A stretch of 64,000 bases of DNA from Dipylidium caninum (GCA_017562135.1 QEYB01000448.1:2232001-2296000), one strand, 5' to 3'; counted from the stretch's first letter, positions 1 through 12,500 are shown. The notes: generated by a model not told the origin, from the letters alone. Program-made: numbers and translations.

Positions 1-2293
1 AGGATACTTTTCATCTTTAGTGGTCTCAAAATGATCGAAAACATATGAGTAGCAGCCATTCTTTCGGCAACCAACCCCATAGAATTCGGTACGCGCTCCT
101 GGCCCGATTTCCCCCCGATTTTTGCACAAGATCTTTGGTCACTTGAGCTTCTTTCATATGCATGACACGGTTTTAGGGTGCCTCCCTCTTTATAGCGTTC
201 TTGATACAAAATACCAACCGGTTCTCATCCCGTGCTTGTTTGCCACTTGTCGTGCTTTTAAGGTGTACTGAGGTTAATCATGAACATGTGCCCCGTGCGG
301 CACCAATCTTGTTATCGTTTATACCGCCTATCTGTCAGGGTTGTAAGAGAGATGCAGCGACTATGGTGCCTGGAAAAGGCTTAATAATTGCCTTACCTAC
401 AAATCATATTAGTTAAAGTTCTTTTACATCACTTGGCTTTTGACCGATGGCGCAGCAATTTAGGTTTTTGTGATATACTGCTGTTTTATCATGTACTAAA
501 TCTTACGGGTGGATAGCTGGCTAACTATGATTTTGTTATTGAGGTAGGGACCTAAGTGACATCTTTACTTTTCCTCAGGTTTGAGTTGCAGTCTTGGTGG
601 TATGACATGCTCCAATGTTGATGAGCTGATGGCTAGGCGTCCCGAGTTTATCGTAACAGCCAAAGAGTCGAATGTACGCACGTTAAAGTGAATCCAACGA
701 TAAAATTCGGTGTTATGCAGACCCCACCAAACTGGGGCAATTTGAAACATTTCCTCTGATGAGCTGTTGTCGCCCGTATCGTGTGGTGCTCTGGAGATCT
801 GCTGTGCAATAAATGGACCTTACAGCCAACAGTTCTGTTCTTGCGCCATTGCGAAAATTAGTCTTTCCTTGATGCAATAGAAGGCCCCTAAAACCGTTTA
901 CACCCTTTTGCCCCACCAAATCGTCAATTGACAGCCGCGCCTTGTCAATCCAGGTAAGCGCACCGCCTCCGATCCCAGCCCGTGGTTGATGGACTCCAGA
1001 CAGTGAAGGTGCTGCAAATGCCAAGAATTACTATTTGATGCAAATAGTTCTACTGACTTGGCGTCGTGACGCCCAGCCTTATTCTTCTAGCTACCGAATC
1101 TCCCGACAGCCAACAGATCTCCTCTACTCCGAACGCCAACTCCGAAACTGTTAAGAATCCCATGCTATCGGTTAGATTAGAGGAGTTCTGGTCGTGTAGA
1201 TTTCTGGGCGCGGAATCTAGCGCGTAGCAGTTAACGCGACGTGGACTGTCAGTCTGAGAGAAGCTTTGTAGTCGGAAGCGGCAGGTAGGTCTCGACAAGA
1301 CCCGCTTTGTAAAAAGACGGCGAGATGAGCTAACCCGGAGCGAGTTCAAGGGGTCTCCCAGTAAGAGTAGTGTCGTCTTACACCAGTACAGTGCGGAGGA
1401 GCTGGTTTGTTTCTCTTCAAAGAAACGAATCGCACGATGATTCGCCGAAGTCGAGCTAAGTCAATTAAGAAGGTTTCTTAGCTATCGCCAACCACACCTA
1501 TCGCATGAGAAGGAAAACAACGTGTCTCCCATCATCCACACAGCCGTCGGATGGTCGCCATTCACGTCGCCCATCCTGTCGTTCGGGTCTTGTCACAGCT
1601 CTCAGCTGGAACGCAGGCAAAGAGGCGGCAGTGGGAGGTCAGTAGAGAAGGGCGACGGAGGAAGGTCCTGGCACTTTCCAATCAGCCATGCAAAGTGCAA
1701 CCATCAAGTCACGCACAAGCGCGGTCAAGATACAGTGGGATGCCCAATTCGTAGTCCTCACTCTGTCACCGCCACCCTCAAAGGTGAGTAAAAACAGACT
1801 ATGGGACATTTTGTTGGCGGTAAAAAGTGCTGCGCAGAAAAGCAAAAAAAGTTAATACATTGTTAACTCGCTCGTGCGTTCGGAGAGGCTCTTTTCATGC
1901 AAAATCCTATGCACGTCACCATTTCGCTAAATGGCGAAATAGTAAAGTAATCCAAATCACCCGATCATCCGACACTCACATGAAAAAGTGCGCCTGCTGC
2001 AACGGAAGGGGTCTCCTTTAGGCGATAAGAGGTGCAAACGCATTGCATGACCTTCGTCTCGGGCTCCCGAAACGGGGGCGGAGACGGCGCCGCCTGGGAG
2101 CCATTCGCAGCCAGTGGTTCTCTGCTTCTTCCCATGCCTTGACGGCTGGCACAAGGCTCGCGCCTTGCATAAACGCTTTCCCAAAGATAATAAGCCCCCA
2201 CACGGATTAATGCACTCAGTGCTGCTTTGCCGAAAGTAATCAAAGTCAGGGCCTTTTTGGGGGGGGGGAGGGGGGAGGAGAGAGACGGAAGAA
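1..2293. other. Intergenic region with no supported gene
   Basis: This stretch lies downstream of the SLC36 transporter stop codon. Several open frames of 60-130 codons exist on both strands, but none shows a recognisable domain, a credible exon with flanking splice sites, or phase agreement with a neighbour. The only structural feature seen is a G-rich run near 2259-2283. A gene or decayed element may be present, but nothing supports a call. Confidence 0.5.
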
Positions 2294-5200
2294 TCAGAAC
2301 TCGTTGAAGATTTGAATGGAGGTAGCAATGGTGCCGCAGACGGCAGAAAAAGCACCCACAGTGATGATCAGAGCGTTTTTCGTTACCACGCTGAGGTAGA
2401 AATTGGGAATGCGCTGACGTTCAGGCCATAGGTGGAGCAGTTCTAGTGCGGGTGGCACTAACAAAGCCAAGGCTGAACACGACACCGCTCCTATCAATGA
2501 GAGCATCAAATCCAAGTGCGGCACCAACATAGCCACCATATCTGCAATAAGTACAATATTGTGATAAAATTATCGCAAAGTGGCCCCAACTATTAAAAGA
2601 TTAGGGTAGCGCAACAAATGCAGGCGACAGGCGGTGAATCATCCGTTACACCGGGTGAATAAATAAGACGCCCACGAAACAGTTGAGAGTTTTATGAAAG
2701 TCACATTATTTCTGTCTACTTGATTTGTCGACAATAAACAAGGTGGCGTTGGGAGACAAAAGACGGGGGCAGAAATGCAGTCGGTTTTGTCTCACCTCCC
2801 GCTGTTATTACGAGGCAGTTTTACTGATAACGTTAAAATAATTGGAACTCCATTTGTAATGCCTTCTATCGTAAGTACTAAACTAGCCGGACAAAAGGTA
2901 GTCGCCTCGACCAGCAGATACGATAGTCAAAGTTACTCCACCGAGAGTATAGCTAATTCGCAAAATGTTAAGGCCTGAAATAACAACCGTAGGGGTGTGA
3001 AAACCTTCTTCTACCCACAGAGTCGTGGAAAATTGTATCAAACTTCTCACCACTGTCAAAAGATGCTATATTTAGACTGTTTTCCCGGGGATACTGCTAT
3101 TAGACCAAGATTAATAATGACGATTGGTGGGGAAAGTTATAGTCTCTGGTAGAGCTGCAAATTACTCCCAAGAGGGAAAGAAAGTTCATGCTGTAATTTT
3201 AAGGTAAAATTAATCGTACCACTAATAGTATTGGCCTCCAGATATTGTGTACTTTCAGGCTTTAGTTAAGGCCTCAAAAGTCCCCAGTAGTGATAGCGGT
3301 TGGCCCGGTCATTTCTTACAGTTACAAATAATTGCTACTGAACGGTGATTAGTAGAAAGGTAAGACCACTCAACGAAATCCAAGTCCATAAAGGAAGGGT
3401 TTGAAAAAAAAACAACTGAATGCAGACCAACGAAACGATACAAAACCAGTATTTTGAGACTTGAACGCACGACTTATGATGGTCAAATCTAGAGGTTAAT
3501 GCGCCTTCCGCATGACTACGTTTGCTACAGACATTAAAGATGCAAAAAAGGATAGATCTTTCCAATTTGAGGGAGGAGAATTCTAACGAATTAATGCACT
3601 CTATGCACGCAGTCTTACACGTGAAAAAGATTGCGACTACGCGCATAATCTTTCGGTGAATAGACTGTCGACGAAGTGAAGCTTCACGGTGCCACGTTAT
3701 TTTCAACATCAGGCGCCCAAAGATGGTAGCAGGAATATAGAATTGCAACGTGTAGGAGAGGAAGATAGCCAACGTGAAGAGAGGCTTCACTGTAGCGTAG
3801 ATGCTGCAAAAGTAAGCGGAAGATTAGGTAACAAAGGCGAATGGATGAGAAAGACAGTTTACATACAAGGGCGAATTGGGGATGTTGTAGGTAATGCTCC
3901 CAAGAATGCTGTCTCCAAAGTGCAAGTAGCCAAAGAATCCGATGGAGATGCCGAGGCAGATGGCGATCACCATGGATGTGTTTAGCACTCCGAACGTGGT
4001 CACGAAACGCGACGGCTCACGCATCCGACCCCGAATTGGCAGAGTCTACAGCACATGAATCCAATGTCAAGACTTGTCACTTACCTCTCCTCTGATTAAT
4101 GACAGAAAGAGATTTCCGCGGTTAGACGAACAACTTTTCTCCAAAGCACACGGAATCCTTAGCGTCTGACCTTAAGCCTAAGCTATGCGACTTGAAACCA
4201 AAGGTTACCGATGGCTTGAACTGGTAAACACTGTCAATTCCATCTCATTTAAGCGTGAACACCAGAAGTCAAGTAAAAAGAGTGATCAGATCTGCGATGA
4301 AGATTCACGCTAATTGTTCGACCATTGAGGGCGATAAAATGAGGGAAAATGATTACCACTTTCCCAATAAAGTGACATTTCCAAATTCTAGCCCCCTTAT
4401 TTTGACTTACGGCGTTGCGAGCACCAAGACAAGGGAAGCGATAGTGTCAGGGATTCGCCAACGGTATTTTACTTTGACATAAGAGTCATTTTAGTCAACT
4501 CATTTTTGGTTCAAAAGTAACACTTTAATGTACGATTGCGTGACTTGAGAACATTGATAGGCAAGTAAGACTTTTGAAACGAATTTTCATGAAAGGGGTC
4601 CAGCGAAGACCCACAGAGGGTGGTCGACTATATTTCGAGTCACCAGTCACCAGGAACTGACACCTCAAAATGGAGCATACCACTTTGCCTATTCATACTC
4701 GAATAATCACTAGGTAGATGAGTTAACACCGAATAATGCTATTTTGGACTGGCAGGAGAGCTGCAGCCACAAAGGCAGATGTTGATGGGGAGTGAAGAAT
4801 GCAACATTTTTGCACTAATTGCCAAATTTTGGCCAGCTATTCATCGAATAAAGGCTGAGTTAGTTCATCTAGCTTTCGCGATATTTACCATTAAAAAAAC
4901 ATTGTCCAGTTACTGCAGAATGTTGAAACTACTCGGCAGGCAGTAATTCTTTCACATTGGCGTTCACATAACTACCAAGCCCCAACGATTCACCGACTGT
5001 TTACAGCGTTTATTCACCGTTACTACACGCGTTGATTCGTTTGGTGTCCGATGTCAACGCTAAACAAAATAAAGCGGTCATCCGTGAGACGGGTTTTTAA
5101 TGGGACGTGGCAAAGCCCCCATGGAGACTTAATTGTAAGCAAAGTTGGTATGACACAGACTGACAGGTTACCTTGCACGATAAGAAAGTAAAGGTAGTCT

Positions 5201-6552
5201 TAAAAATACCTACTGATGCCAAAATGTAGGGGAAACAACGTGACGGATGTAATTTCACTTTCAGATAGACCGCAATAGACAGTCACAGAGTGCTAAATGC
5301 CTCAGCAAGTAGAGGGAAAGAGAGATCTGTAAATTCTAAAAGAAGTTGGAAAAGAAAAAGCTTCCCTTTACAAACATACCGATAAAAGAAGTGAAGAACT
5401 ATGAGTAAACCGAGTCGAAGATCACCTTCTTTCATTTGAGACACAAAAATGCACCAATGTCATGAATGCCAAAGCACTATGATTTGATAATTGAAAGCTC
5501 ATACGAAAGAGAGTTAATTCCGTTATAAATTCAACTTTTGTTTGATTTGCCCACAAGTTTCTAGTTAAGAGGACTAGGTTGAAATAAGCATGCAGAATAT
5601 CGTGTCGTAGTAGAATTCAAAATAAAAGCATTTGAAGTGGGTGTGGTCTTACCAAAGCAACCCCTTCGAAGGTGAAAGCGAAAATTCCTAATGCGATGAG
5701 CACCCTGTCGAAAGAGGTGTAAGCAGGAAGGGAGGAAACATCTTTAAGACCCATAGAGAAAACGTATGCGAAGATAAGGCTTAAGCCTAACATCGTGGCG
5801 ACCAAAGCGATGGCTGAGGGGATGGCAAAAACCCGTATTGCCACTTTTATGTTGAGCAGGACCAGCAGCATTGTGACGACAAATCCGATCAGGTAGAGGT
5901 TTGCGTCGATTCCTCGCCATATTGTTTGTATGAACTATTTCCTAGGTCATTCCATTTAAGCGTGCAAAACTTACGTATTTTATATTTTGAGCTGCAAAAA
6001 GTATGTAGATGCAACAGAAGCCTATTTGTGTAATGATCAAAAAAGCATTTATTGTGTGTCTAAATGGCCAGTTATCATGAGAAAAATTACTTTGCTTTGC
6101 CCTTATAACTTCTAAAGCGTTCTGGACCAAATTTAACAATATAGAACACTGCCTCCGAGTAGTCAATCTTAGTTATGTCAAGATTGTTCCTAAATTCACC
6201 TTTACGAAATGAATTAAAAGTACTTTACAATAACGTCTTCTGACACGCGGAGCAGAACGTGCATAAGATATGTCGCAAGACTGCCATAGAATATGAGTAA
6301 GAAGAATCCAAGCCATATGCCGGAATGTTTGAAGGCAATTGGTAAAGCCAAGATTCCAGTTCCAATATTACCCTTCAAGAAATTAAATAATGCTGATCCA
6401 GCGCTAAGAATCTATCAATGAAAAGGTTTTTTAAACCTGGTATTTTTTTTGTGCATATCCAAATGGACGTTTCCTTCAGGTTCAGGTCCATAGGGTACAT
6501 CTCGAGCCTCATTAGTAATTTCGCCTTCCTCTAATACAGCATAAGTATCCAT
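2294..6552 (-). CDS. Proton-coupled amino-acid transporter (SLC36/PAT family), 8 exons, 448 aa
   Basis: Multi-pass membrane transporter of the amino acid/auxin permease superfamily. SLC36 proteins move small neutral amino acids with protons across plasma or lysosomal membranes. Exons, 5' to 3' on the minus strand: 6552-6437, 6403-6229, 6167-6091, 6059-5975, 5934-5653, 4045-3867, 3803-3619, 2541-2294. All introns are GT-AG, all phases join, and the total is 1347 nt. Residues 1-38 are a hydrophilic tail. TM1 carries the signature LKGNIGTGILALPIAFKHSG (about 48-67). IDYSEAVFY (98-106) matches the human VDYGDTVMY segment, ITQIGFCCIY (132-141) the ITQLGFCCVY-type TM3, IFAFTFEGVAL (about 235-245) and LPIRGRM (247-253) the FEG..LPLENKM segment, and GSITYNIPN (about 294-302) the GSITLNLPN loop. 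Introns 1 and 3 are about 33 and 31 nt. The human PAT1 His55 position is Asn here (about residue 46), and both human disulfide cysteines appear to be absent. Substrate and membrane location cannot be read from the sequence. Family assignment is firm; the start is the first Met of exon 1. Confidence 0.92.
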
Positions 6553-6881
6553 CGGGGCCCTTTTTATCAGACGCTAAGCGCCTATTCAGGCACGGATAAG
6601 GGCACAAGAGGCGCTCCAAACGTTGACAAGTTGGAAATGTCATGAGATGATTGGTCAATCTTGGTGGCCAATCCAACCTCGATACTGCACTTTCGGGCGT
6701 AAAAGGACTATGTGAGGTGTACCCTCATGCTAAAAGGAAATAACAAAAGCTTTTTTACAGCGAAATGAATTATACACTCTCTTTTGATCAGTGGGTAATT
6801 TCATTTCAGGTGGCCGCTTAACTTCTCAATTCCCATGAAAGTGAAATGCTTCCCAAACAGCCAGCGCTGCGCTAGACCTGA
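6553..6881. promoter_or_regulatory. Shared divergent promoter region (SLC36 / IMPACT)
   Basis: The two start codons face away from each other with 329 bp between them, so both 5' UTRs and core promoters must sit here unless there are distant untranslated exons. No convincing TATA box or other core element was identified. Calling it a bidirectional promoter is an inference from gene geometry. Confidence 0.45.
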
Positions 6882-8684
6882 ATGGCTACTGCATCAGAGA
6901 TGGTCGATGAGTTCGATTTAACCCAGCAAAATGAGGAATTACAGGCTTTGGAATGTATTTATGCTGCCGAATTTTCTGTAGAAGATCCAAACAAACGGTA
7001 GTTACAACGGCAAAAGAAATTATTCGTGACAGGCAATATAGGATCTCCGTAACCTCCGGTATTGGCACGAAATACACAGTGGTATTGAGGTTTTCCTTCA
7101 TAGAAGGTTATCCTTCCACAAGGCCACCTCTTTTTGAGTAAGTCGCCGATTTGCTTAGTTCATGCCTTAGAGTTTCGACTTCAGATTTACCAAAAAATCA
7201 ACGCTCGAAGTTGTGCTACATACTTAACAATTTGTGCGAGGCGTCTGTAGGATCGTCCGTAATTTACTCAATGGTTGAGACAGTCCGGTCGTTTCTTGAG
7301 GAAATTTCTGATGCAATCGCTCCATCAAATGCTGAGTCTTGTGAGGATTCTGCCTACGATATCTGCCAACCTGTTCCGACTGCATGTGTCGTCTACACAG
7401 TACCAAGTATCCGTGACCACATGTCAGCATGTGGTAGACGCCTTCCTATTGCGCTGGGAGTAAATTGTCCAAAAGTCTACCATGGTGAACCAATAATCGA
7501 TAGGAAAAGTGTGTTTCAGGTTAGCCATAGTGCCTCTTTGTTTTCACCTATCCCGTAAAACATCGCACTTATTGAGTACTATAGCTTCTTTCATATATTG
7601 CCTGTCAGGAAGATTCTTATCTCGGCCTCTTGAAGGAGCCATTGTTATACTTTTTCTTTATCATTTTTATGACACTGCGGAACCTCTCTTGCAGTTAATT
7701 AACCGAGTCCAACGATGCTTTCCTTTGAAATGCCATTAAGATGCGCCTGATTTGATTGAGGATAAACAAATATACGTATATTTTAATAGTCGCGTTACGA
7801 GCCAAATATTTGGTACCACTACCCTCTAATCAAGAGACCTGAGCAATTTCGCAAAAAAATGCGCATTTACTTTATGTGAATCTTATTTGTATTTATCAAT
7901 ACCATAATTCTGTGGTTTTTCTAAGTTTAAGTGTTCGACCTCATCTAGGCACATTGTTGTGGGGTAACTTCGCTCCCTGAAGTCTCGGCCTTCATTAGCA
8001 CCATGTTGGAGGACCGAAAGATTGCCTCAGCGACTCATAACATCACCGCCTGGTATCTCCAGGCTAAGTTGAAACCCGACGCTTCCAAGACTTCCCTTGT
8101 GGCGGACTATGATGACGATGGCGAGACACAAGCTGGCGGCCGTTTGCTTCACCTAATCACCATGGCTTCGAAGGAGGGTGTTGTCGTCATGGTAGGATCC
8201 CATTGATACATCTAATTTTGCATTGCTTAAGTCTTCTTTAACCACTTTTCATTACACAATTTTCATATTCGTTTGTCCATTAACTAAATGCAGCATAAGA
8301 ACTCATTGTTTCCGTGGTGTTACCACTCATTTTTTTTAAATAAAGCTGTCGGTGCCAACACATGGTAACAAATTAAGACTAGTGGTGACAATATTTGTTT
8401 CTATTCCTTCCATTTTCATATTTAAATAATGCCTCACGATTAAACAAGAATAATCCTATCTCCTTATGTTGCCTTATTAGGTTTCAAGATGGTATGGAGG
8501 AATAAATTTGGGACCTGACCGCTTCAAGCATATTAACAGCGCTGCGATCCAACTTCTCACCCAAGAAGGCTTCAATAAGAATTCCACAGGTACCGCCGAC
8601 AATCAGAAGAACAAAGATGCAGTAAGAAGAAAAGTACTCATCGTCTTTCATAACCCTGTCCCCTGGAATATCCCGGCAACGTGA
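6882..8684 (+). CDS. IMPACT homologue: RWD domain plus UPF0029/Impact domain, 5 exons, 338 aa
   Basis: IMPACT (yeast YIH1) competes with the kinase GCN2 for its activator GCN1 and so dampens eIF2-alpha phosphorylation during amino-acid starvation; it acts in the cytosol. Exons: 6882-6997, 7033-7137, 7171-7519, 7949-8191, 8481-8684. Phases join exactly (1017 nt). The N-terminal RWD domain shows NEELQALECIY (17-27) and the hallmark YPSTRPP (65-71). The Impact domain carries VYHGEPIIDRKSVFQ (176-190), DGETQAGGRLLHL (247-259) and SRWYGGINLGPDRFKHI (273-289), all diagnostic of the family. Introns 1 and 2 are 35 and 33 nt. The last exon reads to a stop at 8682-8684 but contains a strong donor-like site (gtaaga after GATGCA, near 8619), so an alternative 3' end is possible. 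Length is close to that of vertebrate IMPACT. Divergent from the SLC36 gene and convergent with the abLIM gene. Confidence 0.93.
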
Positions 8685-9395
8685 TTCAATTATACTCGAA
8701 AAGTTTTCTGAAATTTTTTCCTTCTAGAGTGCTTTTCTCCTACCCTTTTTGCCAAGAGTTTTTGGCACCCATCCATTGAGAACGTATTCAGGTGGTAGAA
8801 TGACCGCATTTTGCGAAAAGCGATATTTTCTGCCTCTCTTTTACATGGGCCACTTTTTTTTCGAGTTTGATGATCACCCCCACCCCCCCCACCCATCCTC
8901 GTGACTATTCCAAGACATTGTGCTCGCTGATCTCGTGGTACCTCATAATGCCTCATTAGAATGGCGTATGTATATGAGTAGAAGAAGGGGGCTAGAGAAA
9001 AATGGAGGACGAAAACAGTGGTCAACACAGGTAAGGCGGGAGAAAACAAGGGCGGCGATGTGTGTGTGTGTGCATGCACTCACGTAAACGACCTCGAAAT
9101 CTGGCAACCAAACACCTGGTGTGGGAAGGTCACTAAAATATTCGCAACGATTGTAGAAATAAGTGATGGGAGGAGAGAGGAGTGGTTTTGTTGCACCAAC
9201 AATGAGCTCTCGATCCTCCAACTGAGAGAGGACGACGGTAGTGCCGGTGACGGTGGGTTTTCGAAACGTCCTCGTGCGAAAGGAGGGTGGTTGAACGAAG
9301 ACAACAAACAGGGGTGGGTGGGTGGAGTGGAGTGGAGCGAAGGGAAGGGAAGACGTGGAATGGCCAAGAATGCAAGCATGTGCGTGTGTCGCTGC
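8685..9395. other. Convergent 3' intergenic spacer (IMPACT / abLIM)
   Basis: About 0.7 kb between the stop codons of two tail-to-tail genes; it must contain both 3' UTRs. A run of C residues (about 8878-8893) and a short TG repeat (about 9059-9073) are visible. No clear AATAAA was found on either strand in this interval. Overlapping open frames here are shadows. Confidence 0.6.
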
Positions 9396-9509
9396 TCAAA
9401 ACAGATCAACTCGACGTTTGAGGTCGTTGCGCTTCCACTCGGGTAACCGATAGAATGCCACTCGCGAAAGTTGGAAAACCCTCTCGAACTCCACGTCAGA
9501 AAGATACAT
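9396..9509 (-). CDS. abLIM last exon: villin headpiece C-terminal subdomain and stop
   Basis: Encodes MYLSDVEFERVF, LPEWKRNDLKRR and the terminal VDLF before TGA at 9396-9398. The Trp-Lys-Arg-Asn-x-Leu-Lys actin-binding face and the C-terminal Phe are kept. The family's usual HLS after DRTRLER is YLS here. Confidence 0.92.
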   Translation of the reverse strand: MYLSDVEFERVFQLSRVAFYRLPEWKRNDLKRRVDLF

Positions 9510-12500
9510 CTGAAGTAAAAATAATTTGAAATGACTCCAGACTGGTAAAAACGCACCGTCCTAGGAAGAATTGTCGAGATGCATGAATTTTCTAGGATGA
9601 CCGTTTCCACTTTCCGTAATGTGCGAACCTGTCAACTCCCCCCACCCTTATGTCACCCATTCTTTGGTAATAAATACTTTCTCATATTTCTGAGGTTAGT
9701 TTTGGCACTTTATCCACTAGTGTGATCCGAAGTTGAAGAGCACGATTTACTTGTGCCACTTTACATGCCTTTCACGCCAGTTGTTGCGATCCACCAGTCA
9801 AAGGGTATTTTCTATGGACTCCGAGACTGACCGAATAAGAAATCGCTCTCGTGATAGGAATCCACTGAGCCTTCTGCAAAGAGATTTTTAACAGCTACCA
9901 CCACTGCCTCGCAAACTGAGAAGTATGTGAATGTGCAGTGGTGTGCGAATTAGAGGCACAAAAACCCAGATCTACCTGTTGAGAGGTCAAAAGAAGAATG
10001 CTTACCTCGAGCTTCGTTCGGTCGATGCCTCTTGGCGGCCGTCCCAAAGTTGCCACGAGGTCTTTGTACGGGATCTCCTGAAACAGCCCATTCTTGGTTC
10101 ATTAGGGCTTACACACGGCTCTTATGATTTCATTCAAATAGCCCCTCGTAAGACTTACTTTCACGCAGCTCTCCTCGTGTTTCGAAAACACACTGTATGG
10201 GGTGGAGGAGACAACGCTTGGATAACTTGGAGTGGAGCCAAGCAGACTGGTGTCGAAATCTCTGCTAGAAGTCGACGCGTTCCCATTCACATTAACAAGG
10301 TTCGTGCGAATGGGCGAAAGTTGAGACTGAATCGGACCCTCTAAATGGTTGGAAAAGAGGGGGAACCGCTTCCTCTAATTCATACATGGTTTCCTATATC
10401 GACTCTGCCGGTAAAGTACTTACGTCCATTAACCTTTCCATTTGTTTGCTCGCTTGTCTGTGAAATGTCAAGATGAGGAGAGGAGAAACAATGGGAACCG
10501 GGGATGGTGGAAGTCTTTGTTGGTGGCAAAGAGAGCTGTCCTGCAGTGTAACCAGGTCTCAGTCCTGCAGAATTGCCTGTTCGCACATAAATTACAGTGG
10601 TGACAGCTTTTGGATGGTAAACCGATCTGATAAGTGCTCCACTAAACCCTGCCTCGGAAGGTTTCAGCACGCACCAATGAACACCATGACCCATTTTGTA
10701 ATATTTCGTGCAAATTTGGAATTTAGTGGCCTTCAACTCAAACCCTAAATCACTTACATCTCGCCGAACGTTGAAAGCATTGTGTCGGATCTGCAGAATA
10801 GGGGAGAGGAATGCTGAGTGAGGTGGGGATTTATAGGTGCGTGCCCCATGCCGAATCGCGGTAATGAAACAGGCGAAAGTGGAGTTATTGAAGCTCGGGA
10901 GTTTGGAGAGAATAATCGGATCCACGTTTGCTTCCCATAGCCTCATGCGGCGGGTGAAAACAACACCAAAGCAGGATAAATAGGTGATTCCCAGACCACA
11001 GGTAATGTTGTTGATTAGCCCGTATCCGATCACACCGGGTGGGAGACGAGACGGGGAGGCAGGAGGTTGGATGTGCAGAGAGGAGGGGGGAGGGGGGACA
11101 TGCGTAGAGGTGGTGGCGGTGATGGTGGTGGTGGTCTTACGCGTCGCGATCTCGTTGCGATGGCAATGGTAGTAGTCACTGGCGGTCCACATTCGATTGC
11201 CCAGGTTGACCAGTTCCAACGAGTATCCCAGACGATGCGGACTCACGGAACTGTGACGGTTCTCTCGCGAGGGTGCTGTTTCCACATACACACACAGAGG
11301 TGGGATGTTTACTTTAAGGGGCCATAACTTTCTCATCACCACCACCATCTAGGCTTCGGGTCCCTCGGTCCCGCCGTGCACCATTTTCCCATATAATGAA
11401 AGCTACTGACAAGTTATCAGAAGGCTAGCCACACTCCCTCCCCCCTCAACAATCAACAATAGACGCCATGTCCACGAGGTGAATGCAAAGAACTACTTTG
11501 GTGTATAGTCAACACAACGCCGAGATTTGAAACTTATCCAATAGGCGCAGAGGTCATGGTTACCTAGCTCGCAAGTTAAAAGAAAATTTGATTTTAACCA
11601 CGAGGTAGTGGACGTCTGCGGATTTAAAATGTTAGGAGTCTGTCGCAGTAGGAGATATGCTCCGATCGAATACTAGCGATTTCTTCTCTTTGCTCCCCAC
11701 TTCGGCTGAGAAGGAGGAAAGCGCACATGCGAATGCGCATTCACGAATGACTGGGTCACCTGAGGGAGATTGGGGAGTTTAAGGAACGCGGATCAGTTCT
11801 ATAAGCAGGGCATACCATAGTTAGGATAGTCCGAATCGAATAAGAATGCTACTCAGAATATATGTTGACAATATCGTAATCGCTAATGATGATAAAAGAT
11901 TTCCAAGCTTAATTAAGGAGGAAACGTAGAGAAAATTCCACTTTACGACTCCAGGGACAGAAAATAAACTCCCCCCTCGAAGAGTATAATTCACGGTCCC
12001 GATCAAGGAGGCGACACGAACAAAAATGGGTAGGAGGCTGAGGACTGCCAGATTTGACAATGAAACTCACGAGATAGCGTGACTATTTCGCGACACCCTG
12101 ACAACGGTGCGTATTTATTGCCTCGTCCTTCAGAGGAAACATGTCAGTAGGTCAGAAAAATGATAATGGGATGCTACTGCTGCGAATGGGGGAGGAGGAG
12201 GTGGAGGAGGAGGCAGTAAATGAAGAGTGACGCAAATTTTTCAATCAACCGCATAGATGGTACAGATGAATTCTCACCCAAAGACAGAAATGGTATTTGA
12301 ACCTTTGTTGACGCCGTCAGTTGTACATAGGTTGTTATGCCAACTAGCACTGTTGCATGCATGGAGTTTACGTGACTTATCAAAGAAAAAAACAACTATT
12401 TCCTTCAGGTGTCGTGGTGGTTAACAGCAAAAACCGCAAAAGATTTAACTTGATAATAAAACGGGATTTTTATTAATTCGCTCGTGTGTATTCCAACTGC

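Noticed and set aside
1321..1460. Possible small RNA or retroelement terminal repeat (compact GC-rich stretch with a short GTTTCT/AGAAAC hairpin)
   Set aside because: No matching second copy, tRNA boxes, Sm site or target-site duplication could be seen.
5942..6166. Continuous minus-strand frame across SLC36 exons 3 and 4
   Set aside because: It reads through the 31-nt intron. Splicing changes the frame of the first half and restores the conserved IDYSEAVFY segment, so the continuous translation is wrong for exon 3.
10380..11348. 322-codon minus-strand open frame
   Set aside because: It is the longest frame here but has low-complexity Thr/Pro runs and no domain; it overlaps an abLIM intron, and the likely abLIM microexon at 10424-10452 uses another frame.
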